NCBI GenBank assembly: GCA_947456815.1
Contig: CANGTL010000010.1
Coordinates: 1-64,000, forward strand
Direction: 5' to 3'
From: Flavobacteriaceae bacterium
Lineage (GTDB): Bacteria > Bacteroidota > Bacteroidia > Flavobacteriales > Flavobacteriaceae
Length of the DNA: 64,000 bases
This document shows positions 46,859 through 55,052 of this stretch, one piece after another. Numbering within the stretch: the stretch's first letter is position 1; each line of letters starts with the position of its first letter. Below the pieces are notes generated by a model. The model searched no databases, was not told where the DNA came from, and worked only from the letters and a program-made list of their open reading frames with translations. The translations under genes and the position numbers were made by a program.

Positions 46859-46905
46859 GCCACGAATACACGAATTACTAAAACATAAATTCGGGCATTC
46901 GCGGC
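46859..46905. repeat. Imperfect palindromic hairpin repeat
   Basis: GCCACGAATACACGAATT and AATTCGGGCATTCGCGGC pair at 15 of 18 positions around an 11-base loop. I recall similar CCACGAATTCACGAATT elements recurring between genes in Flavobacterium genomes, so this is probably one member of a dispersed family. Confidence 0.5.
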
Positions 46906-47427
46906 CAAAAAAACATAAGCGCTTTAAAATCAGCTGATTTAACGTTTTGTTGATTGTTAATTTTACGTTATGTTAATAGTTTTTCCTAATCGCTTGATAT
47001 TCAATTTACTTTAATTTAACATATGTTGTTCATAACTAAATATAGAAAATCAGAACTTTTTCTTGTTGGTGTGAGATTAAATTGTAATCCAAAACCGAGA
47101 GGAGAAAAACAAATTTAGTTTGGCTTTTTTTTTGAAAAGTTATGCGCTATTCAAATCCCTTTGTTAACAAAAAACGGCTATAAACTTATTTACAAAACCA
47201 ACGTTTTTTTAATTGTGAACAACTGTTGATAGTTTTTAAAATAAACTTCAAAATGAGTGATTTATCATCCGAAAAGTATGTTAACAAATCGTTATAAAAA
47301 AAGATAACTACAAAATTCAAATTTAAAATAGAAAGTTATTGTAACTATTAACACGCTATAATAACCATCATAAAATAATTTAAATTTCAATTTTCTTTTT
47401 GTTGTTTTTAATAGATGTTGAAAACTC
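46906..47427. other. AT-rich gene-free region, candidate replication origin
   Basis: No gene larger than 13 codons is supported in this stretch. It holds a 14-base perfect palindrome AAATCAGCTGATTT (46927-46940), TTTGTTAACAAA (47160-47171), CAACTGTTGATAG with a DnaA-box-like TGTTGATAG (47224-47232), TGTTAACA again at 47279-47286 and TGTTGAAAA (47416-47424). The match to the DnaA consensus TGTGGATAA is two mismatches each, so the boxes are weak. Gene orientation switches here from mainly leftward to mainly rightward. No dnaA gene is adjacent. An oriC assignment is an inference from composition, gene polarity and the parS site 17 kb away. Confidence 0.35.
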
Positions 47428-47664
47428 TCAAACGATAGTCAAATTTCCGCCTTTCAATTCCTCTAGAATCAATCGAACGTTTTCAAAATCGTTGGGATGT
47501 ACTTTAAGTTTGATGCCACCTAAAGCCGTATTGTAGAATGGTACAATTCCTAAGGTTGCTTCGTTTTCGAAAAAGTAAGCGATTCCTTCTTGTTCTAGTC
47601 GATGTTTAATAACAATGATTTCATGAGTGAAATTGAATATCGCAATAACTTCAAAAGCTTCCAT
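47428..47664 (-). CDS. DUF2007 family protein (putative signal-transducing protein)
   Basis: A 78-residue protein starting MEAFEVIAIFNFTHEIIVIKH. The VIKHRLEQEGI segment and the later GGIKLKVHPNDFENVRLILE fit DUF2007, a small alpha/beta domain with ferredoxin-like fold and unknown function. It has no membrane segment. It is divergent from rnr and lies at the edge of the AT-rich region; 108 bases separate the two starts. A role cannot be inferred. Confidence 0.75.
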   Translation of the reverse strand: MEAFEVIAIFNFTHEIIVIKHRLEQEGIAYFFENEATLGIVPFYNTALGGIKLKVHPNDFENVRLILEELKGGNLTIV

Positions 47665-47713
47665 CTTTTTTTTTATAAAGGTAAGTAAATGTTACTTTTC
47701 TATTAAAACACCC

Positions 47714-47734
47714 AACTTATAACTTATAACTTAC
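47714..47734. repeat. Heptamer tandem repeat (AACTTAT)x3
   Basis: AACTTAT, AACTTAT, AACTTAC lie in tandem in the rnr 5' region, 39 bases before the rnr ATG. It has the same unit length and copy number as the TTCAGGG tract at 8143. Confidence 0.65.
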
Positions 47735-47772
47735 AACTATTTTGTAATTTTCAAACTTTAAGAAAAGACAAC

Positions 47773-49953
47773 ATGAGTAAGAAACCAAAAAAGTTTGGAA
47801 AAAAGGAGAAAACCTACTCCGAAAGAATATTAAAAATACTATCTCAAAACGCTAATAAACCTTTCAACTACAAACAAATAGCTACCATCTTAGAACTTGA
47901 TGATACCAAAAGTAGAAACGAAATCATCAAGGATTTAAAAATTTTGGCCGCACAAAAAGTGATTATTGAGTCGGAACCAGGAAAATATTTAGTCAAAGCC
48001 ATCAGCCAAGATTATTACGAAGGCACGATTGATATGACTTCACGCAAAACTGCCTATTTTATTTGTGAAGAATTTGAAGACGATGTTTTTATTCCTACAA
48101 ACAATCTCAATCACGCGCTCGATAAAGACAAAGTCAAAGTTTATGTTTATAACCGACGTCGTGGTAAAAAGCCAGAAGGTGAAGTTATTGAAGTGCTAGA
48201 GCGCAACAAATCTGAGTTTGTCGGTGTGATCGATATTCAAAAGAACTTTGCTTTTGTCACCACAGCTAATGCTAAAATGTATACGGACATCTTTATTCCA
48301 AAAGACAAAATAGGTGAAGCGCAACAAGGCGATGTCGTGATTGCTAAAATTGAAGATTGGCCTAAGAAAGCCGATAGTCCGTTTGGATCTATAATCAAAG
48401 TTTTAGGAAAACCCGGTGAACATGATACGGAGATTCACGCCATTTTAGCCGAATACGGATTGCCTTATGATTTCCCGATTGAAGTAGAATTGTTCGCTCA
48501 AAAAATTGATACTTCCATTCAAGAAAGTGAAATCAAAAAGCGGCGTGATATGCGAGATACCTTGACATTCACGATAGATCCTAAAGATGCGAAAGATTTT
48601 GATGATGCGTTGTCTTTCAAAGAATTAGAGAACGGAAATTACGAAATCGGAATTCATATTGCCGATGTTTCCTACTATTTACAAGAAGGAACTATACTCG
48701 ATGACGAAGCTTTTAACAGAGCAACTTCAGTGTATTTGGTAGATCGTGTTGTTCCGATGTTGCCAGAAATGTTGTCTAATTTTGCATGTTCCTTGAGACC
48801 TCAAGAAGAGAAATATACTTTCTCTGCGATTTTTGAAATTAATGAAAAAGCACAAGTGATCAATCAGTGGTTCGGAAGAACGGTAATTTTTTCGGATCAG
48901 CGATTTGCTTATGAAGAAGCGCAGTATATCATCGAAACTAAAAATAATACGATTCCAGTTGAAACTTCCATTACTGGAAAGTCCTATGTCGTGAAAGATG
49001 ACATTGTTGCTGCGACTTTGAAGTTGGATGAATTAGCGAAAATCCTTAGACGCAACAGAATGAATGAAGGCGCGATTTCGTTTGATAAGGTCGAAGTAAA
49101 ATTCAATTTGAATGATGCCGGTGAACCTGAAGGCGTGTACTTCAAAATCTCGAAAGACGCGAATCATTTGATCGAAGAATTCATGTTGCTGGCGAATAGA
49201 AAAGTTGCTGAGTTTATTGGAAAGCAGAAGAAAACCTTTGTTTATCGTATTCACGATGAGCCGAATGAGGATAAATTAATCAACTTACAAACGATTATTT
49301 CGAAGTTTGGCTACAGCATCAATTTCAAATCGAAAGCGGATATTTCAAAATCATTGAACAATTTGTTGAATGATGTGGTCGGTAAAAAAGAGCAAAATTT
49401 AGTAGATACGCTCACGATTCGAAGTATGAGTAAAGCCAAATATTCGACGGATAATATTGGTCATTACGGATTGGCATTCGACTATTATTCGCATTTTACT
49501 TCACCTATCCGACGTTATCCTGACGTGATGGTGCACAGATTATTGCAGTATTATTTAGATGGTGGAAAATCTGTGGATGCCGAATTATACGAGGAGAAGT
49601 GTCAGCATTCTTCGAATATGGAAGGATTAGCAACCAATGCCGAACGTGATAGTATCAAGTATATGCAGGTAAAATATATGCAAGATCACAAGGATTTAGA
49701 GTTTTTGGGTGTAATTTCTGGAGTAACTGAATGGGGAATTTATGTAGAAATTATTGAGAATAAATGTGAAGGAATGTGTAGAATTCGAGAAATAAAAGAC
49801 GATTATTATACTTTTGATGACAAACAATATGCGCTTGTTGGTGAGATATCCAAGAACATTCTACAACTTGGCGATGAAGTAATTGTCAAAGTTAAGAATG
49901 CTGATTTGGTTAAGAAACAGCTAGATTTTCACTTCATTAGAAAAAACGAATAA
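47773..49953 (+). CDS. rnr: Ribonuclease R
   Basis: A 726-residue 3'-5' exoribonuclease. An N-terminal winged-helix region (about 15-75) is followed by cold-shock-type domains, an RNB catalytic domain opening TIDPKDAKDFDDALSF with the metal-binding aspartates, and a C-terminal S1 domain (about 635-715). The SHFTSPIRRYPDVMVHR segment is the RNB signature. RNase R degrades structured RNA and participates in RNA quality control. It is followed one base later by the DUF2807 gene, so the two may be cotranscribed. Confidence 0.96.
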   Translation: MSKKPKKFGKKEKTYSERILKILSQNANKPFNYKQIATILELDDTKSRNEIIKDLKILAAQKVIIESEPGKYLVKAISQDYYEGTIDMTSRKTAYFICEEFEDDVFIPTNNLNHALDKDKVKVYVYNRRRGKKPEGEVIEVLERNKSEFVGVIDIQKNFAFVTTANAKMYTDIFIPKDKIGEAQQGDVVIAKIEDWPKKADSPFGSIIKVLGKPGEHDTEIHAILAEYGLPYDFPIEVELFAQKIDTSIQESEIKKRRDMRDTLTFTIDPKDAKDFDDALSFKELENGNYEIGIHIADVSYYLQEGTILDDEAFNRATSVYLVDRVVPMLPEMLSNFACSLRPQEEKYTFSAIFEINEKAQVINQWFGRTVIFSDQRFAYEEAQYIIETKNNTIPVETSITGKSYVVKDDIVAATLKLDELAKILRRNRMNEGAISFDKVEVKFNLNDAGEPEGVYFKISKDANHLIEEFMLLANRKVAEFIGKQKKTFVYRIHDEPNEDKLINLQTIISKFGYSINFKSKADISKSLNNLLNDVVGKKEQNLVDTLTIRSMSKAKYSTDNIGHYGLAFDYYSHFTSPIRRYPDVMVHRLLQYYLDGGKSVDAELYEEKCQHSSNMEGLATNAERDSIKYMQVKYMQDHKDLEFLGVISGVTEWGIYVEIIENKCEGMCRIREIKDDYYTFDDKQYALVGEISKNILQLGDEVIVKVKNADLVKKQLDFHFIRKNE

Positions 49954-49954
49954 T

Positions 49955-50623
49955 ATGAATAAAATAGGTTTTCTGTTGGTCTTGTTGACTACAAAATGGT
50001 TGTTTGCTCAAGAGAAAAATGTCGGTGATTTTACTAAAGTTACCGCTTTTGATCAGATTGATGTTATGTTAATTCCATCAGATGAAAACAAAGTGATTTT
50101 GAATGGTTCAGGTTCAGATGAAGTAGAATTAATCAACAAGAATGGCGAATTAAAGATTAGAATGCCATTGACCAAAATGCTCAGTGGGGATGATATTTCA
50201 GCTACTGTTTATTATACACAATTGAATGCTGTAGAAGCTAATGAAGGTTCAAGAATCGCAAGTGAGTTGGTTGTTTCGTCAGAAGATTTTGATATAATAA
50301 CCAAAGAAGGATCAATCATAGAATTAACCATAGAAGTAAGAAATTTGACTGTTAAAATGAATGACGGCTCAAAAGTAAGTCTTGAAGGTAAAGCAAACAG
50401 TCAAGATGTTTTAATCAATTCAGGCAGTATCTATAAATCAGAAAAACTTCAAACAACTTCAGCATTGATTACTGCAAATACTGGCGCAGAGGGATCTATA
50501 AGAGCTTATGACTTGGTAGACGTTAAATGCAGAGCTGGTGGGAAAGTTTATATTTACGGGAATCCCAAGAGAATAAATAAGAAAATCATTGCCGGAGGAA
50601 AAATCTACGAAAAAGAAGATTAA
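49955..50623 (+). CDS. Secreted DUF2807 (GIN domain) adhesin-head-like protein
   Basis: A 222-residue protein with a signal peptide (residues 1-18, ending LFAQ). The rest is beta-rich with regular repeats such as VKMNDGSKVSLEGKANSQDV, fitting the GIN domain (putative auto-transporter adhesin head, a right-handed beta-helix). These are common surface or periplasmic proteins of unknown function in Bacteroidota. No sorting tail is present. It begins one base after the rnr stop; the functional link to RNase R is unclear. Confidence 0.82.
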   Translation: MNKIGFLLVLLTTKWLFAQEKNVGDFTKVTAFDQIDVMLIPSDENKVILNGSGSDEVELINKNGELKIRMPLTKMLSGDDISATVYYTQLNAVEANEGSRIASELVVSSEDFDIITKEGSIIELTIEVRNLTVKMNDGSKVSLEGKANSQDVLINSGSIYKSEKLQTTSALITANTGAEGSIRAYDLVDVKCRAGGKVYIYGNPKRINKKIIAGGKIYEKED

Positions 50624-50657
50624 AAATTTATTGTTATTTTTACATAAAAACCAATAG

Positions 50658-51332
50658 ATGATTGAAGATATTTTTACTGGCATTCCTTTGGGTATTTTTC
50701 TCAGCTTTCTGGTCGGTCCAGTATTTTTTGTCCTATTAGAAACAAGTGCTGTCAAAGGATTTAGAGCCGCTATGGTTTTTGATTTTGGTGTTGTCTTAGC
50801 GGATATATTGTTTATAGCGGTTGCTTATTTTAGTAGTTATCGGCTCATTCAAACTATAAAAAACGACCCTGCAATTTTCATTTTTGGGGGTATTATGATG
50901 CTGACTTATGGCATCATTTCATTTATTAGACTGAAGAAAGTTAGTAAAAAAGTAGATGAAATACCCGTTGAGGAACTCATTAAGAAGAATTACGTTGGAC
51001 TGTTTTTTAAGGGTTTTTTTCTAAATTTTATCAATGTAGGCGTATTGTTATTTTGGTTTATGATTCTCATTACAATTGGTCCAAAATTAGAATTAGAAAC
51101 TTCTAGAATGATCACTTTTTTTTCTACGGTTCTATTAACCTATTTAATTGTTGATATTGGCAAAGTACTTTTAGCCAAACAATTGCGAAGCAAAATGACG
51201 CCAGCAAATATCTTAAAAATCAAAAAATTGATTAGTATTCTTTTGGTTATTTTTGGATTGACCTTGATGTTTCAAGGTTGGTTTCCTAGTGAACAAAAGT
51301 TGGTAAAAAAAGCGCTGGAGAAGATTGAGTAA
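50658..51332 (+). CDS. LysE family transporter
   Basis: A 224-residue protein with six predicted helices, opening IPLGIFLSFLVGPVFFVLLE, the G-x-x-x-G-P-x-x-x motif of the LysE/RhtB superfamily of amino-acid exporters. A polar loop of about 40 residues separates helices three and four. Substrate not determinable. It lies 34 bases after the DUF2807 gene, perhaps in the same operon, and is followed by the tRNA-Cys fossil array. Confidence 0.85.
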   Translation: MIEDIFTGIPLGIFLSFLVGPVFFVLLETSAVKGFRAAMVFDFGVVLADILFIAVAYFSSYRLIQTIKNDPAIFIFGGIMMLTYGIISFIRLKKVSKKVDEIPVEELIKKNYVGLFFKGFFLNFINVGVLLFWFMILITIGPKLELETSRMITFFSTVLLTYLIVDIGKVLLAKQLRSKMTPANILKIKKLISILLVIFGLTLMFQGWFPSEQKLVKKALEKIE

Positions 51333-51394
51333 GAGTTGAATTAGATACAATTTGATTCGAAAAATTTGTCCAATTCATGCTGGACTTCCGCAGA

Positions 51395-51590
51395 AAAAGC
51401 TTGTATTCAAACATCAACTTTCATTAATTTTTGCTAAAAATTAAACATAAAAAAACCTTCAAATTCTATGAATATTTCTAAAGCATCGTCCAGATTCGAA
51501 AAATAACTTTAATTATTTTTTTCTAAAAATTAAACATAAAAAAACCTTCAAATTCTATGAAGATTTTTAAACCATTGTCCGGATTCGAAC
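51395..51590 (-). repeat. Tandem fossil copies of the tRNA-Cys 3' end with terminator
   Basis: An 89-base period repeats leftward from the tRNA. CATCGTCCGGATTCGAAC in the tRNA (51662) reappears as CATTGTCCGGATTCGAAC (51573) and CATCGTCCAGATTCGAA (51484), and a decayed copy GCTTGTATTCAAAC is near 51399. Each is followed on the minus strand by the CTTCAAA stem and CTAAAAATTAAACAT (51434, 51523, 51612). Only the T arm, acceptor 3' strand and terminator are copied; anticodon and D arms are absent. Confidence 0.85.
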
Positions 51591-51623
51591 ATCAACTTTA
51601 ACTAATTTTTTCTAAAAATTAAA

Positions 51624-51657
51624 CATAAAAAAACCTTCAAAATAATTTGAAGGTTTT
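51624..51657 (-). terminator. Terminator of tRNA-Cys
   Basis: On the minus strand AAAACCTTCAAA pairs with TTTGAAGGTTTT over 12 bases with a 4-base loop, followed by a T run. It begins two bases after the tRNA 3' end. Confidence 0.85.
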
Positions 51658-51658
51658 G

Positions 51659-51729
51659 AGGCATCGTCCGGATTCGAACCGGAGTAGGAGCTTTTGCAGA
51701 GCCCAGCCTAGCCGCTCGGCCACGACGCC
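51659..51729 (-). tRNA. tRNA-Cys (anticodon GCA)
   Basis: The minus strand folds into a full cloverleaf: acceptor GGCGTCG/CGATGCC with one G-U pair, anticodon stem GGGCT/AGCTC with loop CTGCAAA giving anticodon GCA, and T arm TCCGG-TTCGAAT-CCGGA. The discriminator base is T (U73), as expected for cysteine identity. CCA is not encoded. Length 71 bases. Confidence 0.97.
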
Positions 51730-51745
51730 ATTGTGCATTGGACGG

Positions 51746-51775
51746 CAAACTTAATAAATAATTTTGAATTTCAAA
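51746..51775 (-). promoter_or_regulatory. Promoter of tRNA-Cys
   Basis: On the minus strand TTTG (51772-51775) and TAAGTTTG (51746-51753) are 18 bases apart, a full match to the Bacteroidota -33/-7 consensus. The predicted start point is about 9 bases before the mature tRNA. Confidence 0.75.
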
Positions 51776-51800
51776 TTTTAATCTTGAAATTCTTTTAGGA

Positions 51801-52160
51801 TCAATTTCTGTATTCTTCCATTTCGATGGTAACCGCTTCAACATCACCATCTATCGGTGGATTAATTTTAGAAACCGCCAAGACAATTCGAGAAATTGAT
51901 GGAATTTCTTTAAATATTCTAGCAATGATGCGATGGGCGACATGCTCTAGTAATTTAGAACGAATGGCCATTTCTTCCATGACAATTTGATTTAGAATCA
52001 CATAATCAACAGTGTCTTCGAGCGCGTCAGAAATGGAAGATTTGCGCAAATCGGTCTTGATCTCTAGATCGACACGATAATCAGATCCGATTTTTCCCTC
52101 TTCTAACAAGCAGCCGTGATAGGCATAGGTTCGGATGTTTTGTAATTTAATAGTTCCCAT
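51801..52160 (-). CDS. folB: Dihydroneopterin aldolase
   Basis: A 119-residue protein of the tunnelling-fold family. GTIKLQNIRTYAYHGCLLEE has the N-terminal substrate region, E of EEGKIGSDYRVDLEI and the later LEHVAHRIIARIFKE, in which the conserved His and Arg lie, match FolB. It converts dihydroneopterin to 6-hydroxymethyl-dihydropterin in folate synthesis. It is divergent from glnS and lies upstream of tRNA-Cys on the same strand. Confidence 0.9.
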   Translation of the reverse strand: MGTIKLQNIRTYAYHGCLLEEGKIGSDYRVDLEIKTDLRKSSISDALEDTVDYVILNQIVMEEMAIRSKLLEHVAHRIIARIFKEIPSISRIVLAVSKINPPIDGDVEAVTIEMEEYRN

Positions 52161-52277
52161 GTGATTTGTTGGTAAAATGGATTGAGCGTCTATTCAGTAA
52201 AAGTATGAAATATTTGTTTCTAGTGATAAAATAGCACAAGCAAATCAACAGTTCACCATATTTCCCAACTATTTTAA

Positions 52278-52285
52278 TAACTTTG
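52278..52285 (+). promoter_or_regulatory. Promoter -7 element for glnS
   Basis: TAACTTTG matches TAnnTTTG and lies 19 bases before the glnS ATG at 52304. No clear -33 element. Confidence 0.45.
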
Positions 52286-52303
52286 CGACTCTAATTTTTG
52301 AAT

Positions 52304-54400
52304 ATGTCAACGGAAGAAAAAGCATTGAATTTTATCGAGCAAATTATTGAAGAAGATCTGAAAAATGGCTTATCGACTTCAAAATTGCGTTTTCGTTTTC
52401 CACCAGAACCCAATGGATATTTGCATATTGGTCACGCCAGCGCTATCGCTTTGAATTTTGGTTTGGGAATCGATTATATAGCGCCGGTTAACCTTCGTTT
52501 TGACGATACCAATCCAGCGAAAGAAGAACAAGAATTTGTAGACGCCATCAAAAGAGATGTTCAATGGTTAGGCTATCAGTGGGCTGAAGAGCGTTACGCT
52601 TCTGATTATTTCCAGCAATTATACGATTGGACTATTGATTTCATCAAGAAAGGTAAAGCTTACGTTGACAGTCAATCTTCAGAGGAAATGGCTATTCAAA
52701 AAGGGACGCCATCTACACCAGGAACAGACAGTCCGTTTCGCAACCGATCTGTTGAAGAAAATTTAGATCTTTTCGAGCGGATGAAATCGGGTGAGTTTGA
52801 AGAAGGAACTCACATCCTCCGTGCGAAAATCGATATGAAGTCGACCAATATGTTGATGCGTGATCCTATCATGTATCGTATTTTACACAAACCTCATCAT
52901 AGAACCGGCGACCAATGGTGTATCTATCCGATGTATGATTGGGCGCATGGGGAAAGCGATTATTTGGAACAAATTTCCCATTCTTTTTGCACTCTAGAAT
53001 TTTTACCACACAGAGAATTATACGATTGGTTTTTGGATCAAATTTATGATTCAAAACTAGTTCGTCCGAAGCAACGTGAATTCGCGAGAAGAAATCTAAG
53101 TCATACTGTTGTTAGTAAAAGAAAGCTTTTGCAACTGGTAAAAGAAAACCATGTAAAAGGTTGGGATGATCCGAGAATGTCGACGATTTCAGGCTTGAGA
53201 AGAAGAGGTTATACGCCGGCATCGCTTCGCAATTTTGCCAACACGACAGGAATTGCCAAACGTGATAACTTAATCGACGTTTCGGTTTTAGAGTTTTGTA
53301 TCAGAGAAGATTTGAACAAAACTGCGCCGAGAGTCATGGCGGTTTTAGATCCGGTGAAGTTGGTCATTACAAATTATCCCGATGGGCATGTAGAATGGCT
53401 CGATGCTGAAAACAACCAAGAAGACGAAAGCGCAGGTTTTAGAAAAGTACCTTTTTCTAGAGAATTATACATCGAAAGAGAAGACTTTTTAGAAGAAGCG
53501 CCAGCGAAATTTTTCCGCTTAAGTATTGGCAAGGAAGTTCGATTAAAAAACGGCTATATTATTAAGGGAGAAAGCGTTATCAAAGATGCTGCAGGAACAA
53601 TTACTGAAATTCACGCGACTTATGATACCAAAAGTTTAAGTGGAAGTGGAACGGAAGCTAGTCAAAGAAAAGTATCTGGAACTTTACATTGGGTTTCGAT
53701 TGCGCACGCTGTGCAAGCCGAAGTGCGATTGTACGATCGTTTGTTTGTAGATGAAGCTCCAGATTCTCATAAAGAAAAAGATTTCCTTGAGTTCGTCAAT
53801 CCAGATTCTTTGAAGATTGTTACTGGTTATGTTGAGCCAAGTTTGAAGAATGCTCAAATTGAAGATAAGTTTCAATTCCAACGTTTGGGATATTTCACCG
53901 TAGATAAGGATTCTGTGACTAAAAGTTTGGTTTTTAATAAAACAGTTGGACTCAAAGATGCTTGGGAAGAAAAAGGCAAAAAAGAAGAAAACAGCTTGAG
54001 TAATTCTTTGAAAGAAATCAATAAATTCTTTAAAGTTGATTCAGACTCGGAGCGAATTGAAGTTGAAAATCTGATCAAGGAAAGCATTCTAGCGGTGACG
54101 AATTTTAGTTTACTGCAAAATGTATTGAAGAAGAATATTGCCAATAATAAGAGTTCCTTGTTATTTGCGAACTTCATGTTGAAACACTCTAGTCAAATTG
54201 CGCCAAAGGACTTCGATGAAGAGACCATTCAAAAATTGTATACGATGTCGTTGAGAAGCGAATCTGCATTTGTACGAATTGAGGCGATTCAAAATTTACG
54301 AAAAGATGAAGTTTCTTTAAAAGCGTTAAGTTTGTTTCTTGAAAACCTTAAAACAACAGAAAAAGACGAAAAAGTAAAAGAACTACTTTTTTCGATGTAG
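52304..54400 (+). CDS. glnS: Glutaminyl-tRNA synthetase with helical C-terminal extension
   Basis: I use the ATG at 52304 (698 residues); the longer frame starts with TTG. The class I motifs are PPEPNGYLHIGHAS (HIGH) and VVSKRKLLQLV (KMSKS-like), with RFDDTNPAKEEQEFVDAIKRD and the glutamine-tRNA-specific segments between. E. coli GlnRS has 554 residues, so about 140 residues are added at the C-terminus. This part (from about residue 550) is helical with a HEAT-like stretch RSESAFVRIEAIQNLRKDEV and resembles neither YqeY nor GatB on inspection. It charges tRNA-Gln in the cytoplasm. Confidence 0.95.
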   Translation: MSTEEKALNFIEQIIEEDLKNGLSTSKLRFRFPPEPNGYLHIGHASAIALNFGLGIDYIAPVNLRFDDTNPAKEEQEFVDAIKRDVQWLGYQWAEERYASDYFQQLYDWTIDFIKKGKAYVDSQSSEEMAIQKGTPSTPGTDSPFRNRSVEENLDLFERMKSGEFEEGTHILRAKIDMKSTNMLMRDPIMYRILHKPHHRTGDQWCIYPMYDWAHGESDYLEQISHSFCTLEFLPHRELYDWFLDQIYDSKLVRPKQREFARRNLSHTVVSKRKLLQLVKENHVKGWDDPRMSTISGLRRRGYTPASLRNFANTTGIAKRDNLIDVSVLEFCIREDLNKTAPRVMAVLDPVKLVITNYPDGHVEWLDAENNQEDESAGFRKVPFSRELYIEREDFLEEAPAKFFRLSIGKEVRLKNGYIIKGESVIKDAAGTITEIHATYDTKSLSGSGTEASQRKVSGTLHWVSIAHAVQAEVRLYDRLFVDEAPDSHKEKDFLEFVNPDSLKIVTGYVEPSLKNAQIEDKFQFQRLGYFTVDKDSVTKSLVFNKTVGLKDAWEEKGKKEENSLSNSLKEINKFFKVDSDSERIEVENLIKESILAVTNFSLLQNVLKKNIANNKSSLLFANFMLKHSSQIAPKDFDEETIQKLYTMSLRSESAFVRIEAIQNLRKDEVSLKALSLFLENLKTTEKDEKVKELLFSM

Positions 54401-54702
54401 TTAATCTATCATAGATAATTTAAATAAAAAAGCGCTCTTAACGGGGTGCTTCTCTATTATTATTAAAAACTATTTTAAATTAAAAATCTATTGTGAAAGG
54501 CTATTAAAAGCGAACCTCATATTTCAGTTATAAACAACATTTATTTTTTTTACAACTTACCAGATGTTTTTTTAAAAATCAGCCAATACGACTTGTTAAA
54601 ACAAGAAATTTGAACTTATCAGGCAATTTTTCTAGTTATTAACACAGACTTGTTAACAAAAGTTGTACCTTTAGGTGAATATAAATTTTAATACACAATA
54701 TC
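54401..54702. other. AT-rich intergenic region before the stress cluster
   Basis: No gene is supported in these 302 bases. An imperfect hairpin with a T-poor tail at about 54427-54450 may end glnS transcription. CTTGTTAAAACAAG (54592-54605) is a perfect 14-base inverted repeat and TGTTAACA occurs at 54651-54658. TACCTTTA at 54666-54673 resembles a -7 element for the gene at 54703. Confidence 0.4.
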
Positions 54703-55032
54703 ATGTCAAATAACACTGGAAATACCCTTTTAGCACTTTTGGCTGGCGCAGCAATCGGAGCAATTGCTGGAATTTTGATGGCTCCTGATAAAGGATCAAA
54801 AACGAGAGAAAAAATTAAAGACGGATTTGATGATGCGAAGAAAAATCTAAAAAGTAAGATTAATAGCGCAACTGAAGGATTTAAGTCGGAAGCGTCAAAC
54901 ACGCAATTTGACTTGGAAGAAACTTACGACGATTTAGTATCTAGCATGAGTCATAAAACCGAAGATGTGATTTCGTTTTTAGAAACGAAACTGGCAGACT
55001 TGAAAAAGGAGAATGCGAAGTTGCAAAAATAA
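54703..55032 (+). CDS. YtxH domain-containing protein
   Basis: A 109-residue protein. The N-terminal helix LLALLAGAAIGAIAGILMAPDKGSKTREKI is the YtxH signature, a glycine-rich membrane helix followed by a charged helix, and the rest is long amphipathic helices with coiled-coil potential. YtxH-type proteins are linked to general stress responses in other bacteria. It is first in a three-gene operon with a holin-like protein and a small charged protein. Function inferred from family only. Confidence 0.85.
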   Translation: MSNNTGNTLLALLAGAAIGAIAGILMAPDKGSKTREKIKDGFDDAKKNLKSKINSATEGFKSEASNTQFDLEETYDDLVSSMSHKTEDVISFLETKLADLKKENAKLQK

Positions 55033-55052
55033 TTGAACCAAAAATTAAGCTT

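Noticed and set aside
47253..47298. Short open frame starting ATGAGTGATTTATC in the gene-free region
   Set aside because: It encodes 13 residues with no ribosome site or homologue, so it is not reported as a gene.
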